Shown here one piece after another: positions 13,751 to 25,144 of a stretch of DNA of 64,000 bases (positions within the stretch are counted from its first letter, which is position 1; each line of letters begins with the position of its first letter). The notes beneath the pieces are model-generated. The model had not been told where the DNA came from, ran no database searches, and was given only the letters and a program-made list of their open reading frames with translations. Made by a program: the position numbers and the translations under genes. The stretch is from Bimastos eiseni (taxonomy: Eukaryota > Annelida > Clitellata > Crassiclitellata > Lumbricidae), in contig OY365809.1 of the NCBI GenBank assembly GCA_959347315.1, positions 7,480,853 through 7,544,852 of the forward strand, read 5' to 3'.

Positions 13751-13988
13751 ATTTATTTTATTTATTTTCCGAAATTTGATACCGCCCTTCTTCCAACATC
13801 TTTGGCTCAGAAGTGCATACACACACCTCGACGGCGCAATTACAGTTGTATTGTAAAGCAATGGTGCGCGAAGGACTTGCTCAAGGTCCCTACACAGTGA
13901 CGCCCCGGATGAGGCTTGAACCCGCGCGCTCAGCACACACTGAACGTTACGGACTGACTGCTCTACCTGATCGGCCACTGTGTCACAC
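13751..13988 (-). mobile_element. tRNA-derived SINE, near full length
   Basis: Read on the minus strand it has a tRNA-like head with A-box (TGGCCGATCAGGTAGAGC) and B-box (GGGTTCAAGCC), a body with CTTGAGCAAGTCCTTCGCGC, a tail with TTGGAAGAAGGGCGGTATC, and a terminal short AT repeat (AAATAAATAAA). Related copies lie at 49105 and 59943 and fragments at 11759 and 11956, so this is a dispersed family. It is not a functional tRNA because no folded anticodon arm is preserved. Confidence 0.85.
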
Positions 13989-16900
13989 CAATAAGGAATG
14001 GTTACCTGTTACTCGTCAAATGTTCCTGTACACGCTTTTCTCTTAAACACAGATGTCGCCCCAATCTAAACTTTTCTTCTATTCGAAAATATGGTGTTTT
14101 GAACCTCTAACGGCATAAAAAGGATGGTCTTTGAATTGACCTCAGAATTTGCGCCCATTCTATTTTAAGAAACACGTTCCACAGATGTTAGATCAAAGCT
14201 CAGACGGCATAATTATTATGCAAAATTAAGCCAATTATGTAAGCCTATGAATATGTACACAAGAGAAGAAGACATATTAACCTATCTAGTATAATATTGA
14301 TGTCAAACCTCGTGAATAAGTTGGGGCCCTGCGTTATATATTTCTACAGTAGTGTGCTAAACTTTTAGAGTTCGCAATTAGGTCTACAATAATTAACCCT
14401 CAACCAGAACCATATAGGATTACTTAACCTAATGCAAATTTGATCCACATAATTGCACAGTTCCAAATTGCATCGCAAGTGGAAACTTAATTAGGGAAAA
14501 GATTACCTCTGATCACCAGTGGCGGCGTTAGACTTTTCCAGCAGAGGGACCCACGAATTAAGGGGTCAAGAAACCGGACAGAGGGGCAAGATGAATGTCT
14601 GTTTTCTTCAAAACTGAAAGTTGAATAAATCTGGAGGAGCCGCCGGAGACACAGACTCAGAGTTGGGGCCATTGGTCCCTCTAGGCCTCCTCTGCGAAAA
14701 ACCTGTATTTACAATAATACTAATTATTGTTTCCAGAACTTTTAATATTCCGCCCATATGGACTTATGTATGAATACAAATGTATACGTTTATATGCCCA
14801 ATCTGCTACATATGTTGTATTTGGATTCACCAGTAGGGCCTAGGCCTATACGCTATATATGCCTATATTAGCCTATATCGTAGTGCCCCACCTTCCGCTC
14901 CGATTGCTACCATTTTCTGCATATGGATGTCGCAATTTCTGTGTAGAAATTGATTTATATTGCACCTAAGATCTAGATCGCCTCTCACAGTACAACCTAA
15001 TCAGCGGCGCTTCTAGACTTCTAGTAAGCCTACTAAAATAGCTAGCCTGAGCATCGTTTCGTGTCATGCGCGATTCCCACATAAATATTTCACATTATTC
15101 GATCTGGTTAAGCGCGTTTACAAAGTGACTAAGAGCAGTGTATACGTGTCCCTTAATTCTGTCTTAATTCTGTCCTCGTAACCTACATCGACCAGTCTGC
15201 ACGATGTGTAAATTTCATGCAATCAACGGACTTCAGGCCACACATTCACATGCGCAATACTTTTTACTGCTCATCCTGAACGCTTTGAGCGGATGCACAC
15301 CACACTTGGAGTGTTTGACCACACCCTTAATTGTAGTATTTGATCCACCCACAAACATTCCTCGTCAGTTGATTTCCTCGTAGGCTTATGTTTAAATAGA
15401 TGCCACCTTTAAGCTGACATCAAATTTGATAAGAATTTATTTTTGGAATTTGGGTCATTGAGCAGCTGTCCTCAAAACGGCTTCGGTTGACCTCTGAATC
15501 GCTGCTGTTCCTCCCCTAAATGCTTGCTACGCACTTTGTCTCATCTTACCTCAACGCCTTTGTTGGGATTATAAAATTTGTAATCGACGTTCGACGGTCC
15601 AAGTGTGTAAACATTAATTTCGAGCTAGTAATGAATGGCGATTGACGCATTTGTCTTCCACTGACAGAGAGGAATTCTTATAGCGTCGTAGTTCACGCTT
15701 CAGTGAATATTCAAGTTCAGGACAAGCTTTGATGCTCTCAGGACAACTTTTACCTCTCAGTCCAATCGCATTTATCACTGCCATATGCCCTTGTCCATAT
15801 GCCTATACACATGCATATATAGTAAACTTATCAATCACGACAATGTACTAAAACACAGTAGGCCTAGGCCTATAGGCCCATTTCTACCTTTTAATGCAAA
15901 TGAAGCCTAATTGTGACCGATGAGATCAAGAAGAGGAATCAAAACTTGGCTTTCTGAACTAAATTCGCCTTGAGATCATTTGGATACTATTGGATAAATG
16001 TGTCATAGGCCTATATTATTTCATTGTGCCCAATGCCCATAAAATCCTTGGCCTATAGGCCTACAGAAAAAGATCGAAAACGTTTATCATTTAACAACTG
16101 TACGTATGACCCCTATGTCTAAAATCATTTAACAACTGTATGTATGAGAAAATCGATTCATATGAAAGTTGTTTATTGTTATATTTCAATAGTTGTATGG
16201 TTTTTTATAAAGTTTATGCTCTTACAATGACGTTTAACGATTTTTGTGCAAGATTTACTTTAATTGTAAAAAAAATCACCAGATGTTTGGGGCAAAGCAA
16301 CACGGTCTACAAAGTCCAAAAGTCGTGTTGGTATGCACGTGTCAATTACAGACGTCAGTATTTCAGCTAAATCAATCCATTAAATAAGTAGGCCTACTGT
16401 ACGTGCACTGAAGGGCCTACACTCTATTCTTGTTGTTTTGTTATTTAACTACATTAGATTTGAATTATGTTTGTGTACTGTATAAAATTCTTGACATCTC
16501 AGCTCTTTGCTGACAACTAAGGCACTGGATGTGCCATGCTAAAATAATTGAATCTGGGGGTGTAACTGAACCGGACGTCAACCATTTAAGTTGCTATCCA
16601 GGGGCTGGTCCTCTTTCCTCAATTAAAATCATAATAATTGCAAAGTCCAGCGATGCAGGACCATGCGCTCGTGCTCAAGTGCTCAACGCACTGGTCCATC
16701 AATCCACCCATGTGTGACTTACTGGAACATGACGAGTAGGTTCAATGCTAAATGTAACTTAATGTAGGCCGTGTCGGTCCAGTTCCATTCAGAGACTACA
16801 ATTGTGTGAGTCGCGAAGGACGCACAAGAATTGAATGCATTCCAATTGAGGGCAAAGACTCGCAGTGTTAATCAACAATACAAATGCAGGAGATCCGATA

Positions 16901-17090
16901 TGGAGCACGGTCTATTTTTATTAAAATGCCTATTCATATTGTCGTAAAAATAGCGCACGAGTAAGAGCTGAAAGAATCAGGAATTGCTCAAGTTCCTATT
17001 ATCATTAGTCATTCCTTCGCTATTCTGCAGATTGAACTGAACTCTCAACTTATTATCTCTCTATCTCTCTCTCCCACCCTCGAGATCTGT

Positions 17091-17093
<3 letters not shown>

Positions 17094-17181
<88 letters not shown>

Positions 17182-17205
17182 ACGCACACACAGTCACACA
17201 CACAC
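17094..17205. repeat. (CT)n microsatellite followed by a short (CA)n tract
   Basis: About 85 bp of nearly pure CT dinucleotides, then an interrupted CA stretch, roughly 1 kb upstream of the vWA-profilin gene start. Confidence 0.95.
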
Positions 17206-18149
17206 CTAAGCACACACATGCGCACATACCGGTGATGTTATTTACATTTAAGACCTTTTATTGATTGAAGTGCCAGCTGTATCCGATCTCTACATGGGTG
17301 CTTCAAAACCAGGCAAAACTCCGGGACGGATAGACGATAGTAATAGAGATGTTAACTGAAGCGCATCGATGACTAGCCTTTGTTTGGAAAGCACAAGCAA
17401 AAGCCCTGCGTCGTGATTCTCTTTAAAATGGGGAGCGGCTCCCACGACTAATCCCCACCGCCCACAGGTCACTGACCAAACAAAGCATATGGGCAGTGTT
17501 TTACGCACGATCGCATGACCATCGATTCACATGATCGCCCACCACTGCTCAGGTCAGGTCGACACTGTAGTAAAAACTTTATTTAAGAGACCACTGAAGC
17601 GACGCTCTTGCAGAAAACAACGAACACTAAGGTTGCTCGCACGATACCGTGGTTTAAGGATTCGATGTTAATACGTATTTTACTTTAAAAAATGAATTAC
17701 AGAGAAAAATAACTAAACCGACTAAACGTTGAGGTAGTTGGTCGGATCATATTTTACTGCCTAAGACTTTTAACAGAAAGGTAGTGTCTGCAACAGACTG
17801 TCTGTCAGTAAACGGGAAGACGAAAAGTCAGAAGATAGAAAGGGAAAACAAGAAGAACAGCAAAGCCCAAAGTGAAACAAGGAAGAAGACAGAAGTAGCA
17901 AATTTATAACGAAGCAGACACTGAATGAGTAACGCCAGAGAGAGCGAAAGAGGAAAACTAAGCCACCTATAGGTTCATAAAAACGGATCTCAGCAGATAA
18001 AGCGTCGTAAGTCAGTCCTACGATATAACTGGTCGAACATTTCTCTATTGGAAGCGAGACCATTGACGAATTGACGAAATCAGAGAATAATTATCAAGAC
18101 TCAGTTTGACCCATCGTCCTAATATCAAAGTCAATACAAAGCAAAGGCG

Positions 18150-21100
18150 ATGAGTCTGAGGCTGGGTCTGTTCACCATCTGGTTGTTCGCCCTCTGGCTT
18201 GGCTCCCTCTCCGTTTCTCCATCAACCGCTCGTCTTCTCCAGAAGCGACAGACGACCACCAACGACACCCAATCACAGATTGGAGACATAGTTCGTCTGC
18301 TCGGACCTCGCAACCAGGTCGACCTCGTCGTTGTGCTTCACCGCTCTCAGGGCATCGGCAAGAGGAACTTTTACACCGCCGTCAGACCCCTAGTCGAGGC
18401 CCTTATGACACAGTACGCTACCATCCATCCGGACTACGTGCGAACGGCGGCCGTGACCTTCGCGGCGGATGCGACGATCGACTACGATCAGATATCTATG
18501 GGAACGAACGCAGAGACCAAATGTGAACTGTTCGCTGGAAACAATTCCGCCTGGAATAAGGTTGTCTTCAGGGATGAAGGAATGTCCGGATGCAACGTTC
18601 GCGATGGCTTCTATAGAGCCATCGATATACTCAGACAGGGAAGGCTGAACAGACCGAATGTCACTCAGGTGTGTAGGTCAACTGTATACTCACTCTGTGT
18701 GAAGCCTCGTTACATTCCTATAGTTGAGCTGTTTAGTAATTTGTAGGACTCGTTGGTTGATTTTATGGTGACCGGACAATTTGGCACTGGACAATTCGGC
18801 GCCCGGACAATTCGGCGACGGACAATTCGGCGACGGACAATTCGGCGTCGGACAATTCGGCGCGCGGACAATTTGACAATGGACAATTCGGCACCGGATG
18901 AGTTTGTAAGTGTATTTAGACCAGATGTCGGTATGTAGTAACTGACATTTTTAAAATATTCAGAATGGGAGCGAAAATAATATTCACCATATTATCCAGC
19001 ACATGTTGGCTATTGTAGAGTCATAGTTAACACATAGGGGACTGTGTCACCTTCTAACTGTTGAGAAAATTAAAGAATATTACAAATTACATCGATTTCG
19101 GTTTCTGGCTCACATAGTATTTACCAACGGCAGTAGAAATTGATAAATCCATGTCTTAACGTTACTGTACTCTTTAATCGCAATTACTCAACTTCAGTAT
19201 TTTAGGGCTGTTGTCTTCACCAGTCTCTATAATAACCAGACATGTGCTGGATAATATGGAGTATACTATTCTGCTCCCATTCTGAATATTTTCTAAATAC
19301 ACTTACAAACTCATCCGGCGCCGAATTGTCTGTCGCCGAATTGTCTGGGCGCCAAATTGTCTGGGCGCCAAATTGTCCGGGAACCGTTTTTATAACGACA
19401 CCGTTCCATATCGAAAATGATCTGGTGTCGACCTCCTCCTTTCTCCAGCTTGGGACTAACACTGTCAAAGTCCTAACAGTGGTGGAGTTAATTTGTAGGA
19501 AAACATATAGCTATATAGGGCGTACTTGGTATACCGGGTTCGAGTAGACCTGCAGTTATAGTAGACAGTTAAATGGAGAGTGTGCAAATGACGTTTATTA
19601 GTGTTTTGGACACTGCTGGATGCCCAGTACAGCATTAATTATAAAGCGAATTACTCTGAATAAAAACGGCCATGTAGTTCCATAGGTCTATCATCCTACG
19701 AATTCCAACATGAGTTCTCCTGGAGAAATTGAACCAATAATAATAACAATAGGAACGTAACCTCATTACTGCTGCTCTTGATATTACTCCCTAAGGCGAC
19801 ATAATAATTTATGTGATTTCAAGTTGGTTTCAAAAATCATCTTTTTAACTCAGTTAACTAATGATGTGCATAATTATTAGTACCACACTAAATAGGATAA
19901 GGCGGTGCTCTTTTGCTAGTCCCGCACCTGCAGTTTGTTAAGCACTCTTAGAGCGATGTATGCAATGCAATGTATACAATGCAATGTATACAATGCAATG
20001 TATGTATACCGTGCAGTAGCTAAGTGGTGAAGTTGCGATGGTCGTGTCCATTTTGGGATTAGGTGTTGGTCGTCGTTACGGATGGAGACTATACCGCTTC
20101 GGATGACCCTCTGGAACCTCAGGGAACTCTCCAGGGACCAACGATGAATGTCACCATGTTTTCCGTTGGACTCGGCGCCTGGTTCAAGCCAGGCAGCGTT
20201 CGTGCCTTCGCCTCCAATCCTTCCTACTACGGAGAGCTGGATAAGCAGTGGACCGCGCTCCTCAGGACGAACATGTCCTCCGTCGGATCAGGTAGGCCGC
20301 CCACTCAAAAACACATAGCGTATCGCATAGTATAGGATCTTCAAATTTATATAGCGCCTCTCACAGAAAAACTTTTCAGAAGTGCTCTCAGCAGTCAGCA
20401 CAGAAACTCCGTGGAAAAAGAAACGTCGATAAAGAGCGAGGAGCCGATGGAGAGAATCCAGTCATTGGTTTAGTCCTTAATGATGGAGGAAGGTCATTCC
20501 AGGTAGATGGACCCACAACAGTAAAATAAATACATAAATGCCGATGATCAGTACACTTCAGGGAGGCTCAATATAATCTCCAAAAACTATCCATAACTAT
20601 TGTTGCCTATAGTTACTGTAACTTACTGATCACACGCATCCAGGCGCAGACTTTTATTTGGGGTGGGAATTGAACTGCTTATAGTGCCGAATATATTCAG
20701 AAATATTATCGATTTATTCCTTTTCGAGCCAATGAAATGGGCCTACGAGGTGTGGACGGCGCTGCTTCTTTACCCCAATATTTGTTTTGACCAGTCCCCC
20801 AAACCAATGACTAAGTCTCCGCCACTGACAGACATGCTTGTTGGCGCCTAATAACCCCAGCATAATTGTTGTTGCAAATTTACTTACTTATTTAGCCCAG
20901 TTTGTGCCTTAGCCCAGGCGGACTACATTCATATAGCACCCCTTCCAAACTTCTACTCAGAGGCGCTCTCTGCGCTAGCCTGAGCAACTGCTGCAAATTT
21001 TGCTGACTACGGTATCAGTACTTTACTAATTGTAGCCGCAATTATACTAATTATATAATTATTTAACTGTTGATGAATGCATTTGCTGACAGACGTCAGC

Positions 21101-24100
21101 CCATTCTGGTCACGTGTTAACGACACCGTCTGCGATTATTTTGGCGCCAACTGTTCTGATGAAAATTCCGCATGCTACTGTGACGTCGACAGAGGAATCT
21201 CCGAATGCAGATGCCAGGCCGGGTTTTATCAGCAACAGCAACAGCAGCAGGATGACATTCAGTGCCAAGGTAAATCCTTAGAAAACACCTGTCAAATGGC
21301 AATCTGTGATATATATGTATGTATGAATGTATATGTATAAAATATGCATATATGTAGGCTATGTGTGCAGATATGTACGTATGTTTATATGTATGTATAT
21401 ATACGTGAGTATAGGACTATATATATATTATATATATATATACAATATGAATGTATCAATGCTTAATCAATCAATCAGTCAATCAATCATACATACTTGA
21501 TATAGCGCCCCTTCAAGATATCTACTCATAATGTGTGTATGCATGTGCATATGTCAGTATACTATTATGTATTGGTTTCTACCTATGACCATTTACGTAC
21601 ATAGCTATGTTACCAGCGTTTCACTTCATCTACAATGCGTACCCCCTACCCACAAACATATACCCCATTGGGCCATTATATTGCAGAGATTTATCTTGTC
21701 GAGAGTCGAATCCCGGACGCATTGATGTCAGCCAACGTACTTTATTCTCCCTAACATATTTGATTGGTTTACGATTCACTTATGAGTCGCAAAGTCCGTC
21801 CTTTGAAACGATCGGTTTATTAAATGTTTGGACGTGAGTGAACGGGAATCGTGACACTTAAGTGACAGAATATGCGTCTTGAGCTGCGTCAATTGTGAGT
21901 CATGAGGACGTCAAGTGGTCGTTCGGTCGAGTGTGACGGCAGAGAAGAAGGAACTTCGTGTTGCGGTCGAGACTATCCTTCGTCTTTGCAGGAAATTATC
22001 GCTCCAGTGAAGCGTTAAAGTTTACAACCTATTGAACCTACGACCAATTCTCTCTCTTCAGGTCACAGCTTCAGCGAAGAACTAATTTATCGCCTCAGTG
22101 TTACTCAGCTTTGAGTCGCTGTTAGAAATAAATAAAATATGAGCCGAGTGAGTTACTTAAACTTTCGTTTGTTTCCACGAAGAAAGGATTCAGAGAGGAG
22201 TTGAAGAGAGAGACAGACAGACAGACAGGCAGACAGACAGGCAGAGAGACAGACAGAGAGAGACAGACAGACAGACAGAGAGAAATTGTGTGACCAAGGA
22301 TGAGTAATTAAGTCAAATATTGACTCGTTGAAGAGCGGTTTGTTAGTGACGCGATCGGATTGTTTGCTTCGTGATCTGTAACGTATAGAGATTCAATGGC
22401 ACCATTATAATACGCCAGAATCTCTACACCGGATCATGAATAGAGTCATGTATCAGAGACCTATATTGTGACCATCTGTTCTCTATAAACTTATCATCAT
22501 GATCATCATCACCACCACCACCATCATCATGATCATGATCATCATCATGAGCATCATCATCATCATCATCGTCATCATCGTCATCGTCACCGTAGTATAT
22601 AGTATATACGTCACCATCACCATCGCCGTCGTCGTCGACATACGTCATCATCATCATCATCATCATTTGATTATAATGATTATTGTCATCATCGTCGTCA
22701 TCACCATCAGCATCGTCGTCATCATCATCATCATCATCCTTATTATTATTGTGATTTAAGTCTGTTGTTTATTACTATAGCTTAATTATGATGCTTCGCT
22801 GATCAACACAAAATAAATGGTGATTAGTCCAAGGTGTCTCATTTGATTTAAATAGATAGTATTTGAATGAACTAAATTTATATCGATCACTTCTTCTTCT
22901 GACCCAGCCTGTCCGCCAGATTCCTATCGAGGTGAATTGGATGATGACCAATCCTGTCGATCATGCAGTCCAGGATTCGGAACCGAACCAGCGATTAACA
23001 ACGGGTCGATTACACCAGACATCGGTTGTCAGTGCAAAGAAAACAACTGCACAGGTACTGATAATTAATAATATAGGCCTAGGCCTACCTCTGCAGTTAG
23101 GCCATTAGGCCATCTATTCTATTGCAACTCAATCATGCTCCAGTTCCGTTCCTTCACATAGGCCTAATGTTCGTTCAATTGACGATTGTATCAGCTAACA
23201 CGTGACCTGTAATAATTCTAAATATTGGCCAAATGGAAAACTCAAAGATTTACAAAGCGCCAAAGATAAGTAGATTTGACGTCAACAGAACAAACAATTG
23301 ATTCTTACTTACTTAGTCACTTACTTTGCTCAATTTTTTCTTATCATTTTCTCTGCATTCTATTTTTTAATCTCCTCCGCTTTCTCTCCTTTCATCCTTC
23401 CTCCTTTTCTTTTTCTTTCCAGTGTTTATTGTTTCCATAAAAGTCCGGCCCTCAGCATCTCTGTATTTCCATTCTTACCGCTAACCGACTTAGTCTTAAG
23501 CAATTAAGTTTCTTACACAACTGTTTAACTGATCATCGTTATGTTGATATGAGCAGATTGGCGACTGCATACTACAGTGCGTGTTATTTAGGTTTATATT
23601 CGTGTACTACGTTTAGATCCGTGCGATGAGGCTCATAATTCATGTGGAGTGAACGAAGTCTGTTCGGTTGATGTATCTACGGGTAGCCCCAGCTGTAGCT
23701 GTCTCAAGGGTTTCACTGGACCGAATTGTTCAGTCAACCAAGACGACTGTTCCGCTTCGTCGCAGTGCCTGAACGGGGCAACGTGTTACGATAAGGTAGA
23801 CGGAGTTCAGTGCGTCTGCGCACTGGGATTCAGCGGACGTAGCTGCGAACTGGATGCCAAGGATTGCATCTTCAACATCTGCGTTAGCAACCACACGCAG
23901 TCCTGTCAAGACGCAGGGAATAACTTCCGCTGCACCTGCATGTACGGATGGATCGGAGACTTCTGCGAAAACGTCGACTCAAACACCACGCCACTGTCAA
24001 CCAGTCCCACGACATCCACTTCATCTGTAACTCTGATCGCCTCACCTCCAAACGCCACAGGGATCAACGAAACAGGCAAGTGATATTCCTCTCTTCATCG

Positions 24101-25081
24101 CCCAAAGGGAACAAAATTCTTCTCAATAGTAGAACTTGGACAAACAACATCTCACGAGAGGCTCTTCTTTATAATCATAAGGCGGACCTAGCTCTGTATA
24201 AGATATCCATATCTCTAAGAGGCGAATACAAATAGATACTACGCATACGTAAGGTAACGTAACTGTGCACGAATGACATCATTGACATGCACTTAAACAC
24301 GCATTTATAGTTGCACACACACATACTGTTGACCTTAATACATTTTTACAACCCTCTATGAAAATCGCGTAAAACATCACACATAATCTAAATGCAAGAC
24401 AGAGATCGACGACTTTGATAAACAATTATACACCGTGAGAGTAAGTCAATAAGTGAGTGAGTAAGTGAGCGAGCTAGTAAGTATGCATGCAAGTAAGGGA
24501 GCGATTGCGGGAGCGGCCGAGCCAGCCATCCAGTAAGTCCCCCATTCTGTCTTCCAATATTAGGTTTGACATCTTCAACGAACCCGAGTGTCTTGGCCAG
24601 AACAGACGAGAAGAGCAGTGAACAGACGACCCTTATCATCGTCATCGTGTGCGTCATCGGTGGAGCACTGCTTCTTCTCGTCCTCATTCTCATCGTCGTC
24701 ATAGTAACGAGCAGACGAAGGCGACGGAGGCGGGAAGAGGAGGAGAGGAAGAAAGCGGCTTCCGCTGGAAGAGCGGAGTCTTTCCAGACGCCGCGCCACT
24801 TTGGAGTCCAGTCCACTAAGAATCGACTGAGTCGAACGTTTTCGGATCGGTTCAGTGGACTCTGGAAAAAGTGGACAGTACGAGGAAATGACCCAAGCGA
24901 CTGGTACAACAACGCAGGGTCAGTATCTCTCTGTTTCTGTCTTGGACTCTCTCTGTCTGTCAACCTCTTCCTCTCCCATTTCTCCTCCCTCTCTCTTTAA
25001 TCTTTATCTGTCTGTCATCCTCTCTCTATTTCTGTTTCTCAAAATTCTCTGTCTCTCTGCCTTCCTTTCTCTCTCCACTCC

Positions 25082-25144
<63 letters not shown>

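Larger units (their letters stand above)
13116..18149. other. Head-to-head intergenic region, calmodulin-like and vWA-profilin genes
   Basis: Five kilobases shared by the 5' ends of two divergently transcribed genes, so both promoters should lie here. Besides the elements listed separately, it carries a cluster of the palindrome TAGGCCTA between about 14.8 and 16.4 kb. No coding exon could be supported; open frames are short and look random. No clear TATA box could be tied to either start. Confidence 0.45.

Noticed and set aside
13751..13988. tRNA gene
   Set aside because: A- and B-box motifs are present, but the cloverleaf is not preserved and a SINE body and tail follow. Related copies occur elsewhere in the window.
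18753..18938. Arg-rich frame with TIRRR repeats
   Set aside because: Translation of the tandem units in the foldback element; intronic.
20640..20827. Possible hAT-like element (CAGGCGCAGACTTTT to AAGTCTCCGCCACTG)
   Set aside because: The ends are only roughly complementary and no convincing target duplication was found.
22424..22759. Poly-Asp and poly-Ile/Val frames
   Set aside because: Products of the ATC trinucleotide tract inside an intron of the receptor gene.
24388..24963. 191-codon antisense frame over receptor exon 6
   Set aside because: It is a shadow of the TM and Arg-rich coding exon on the plus strand and has no domain or splice support.
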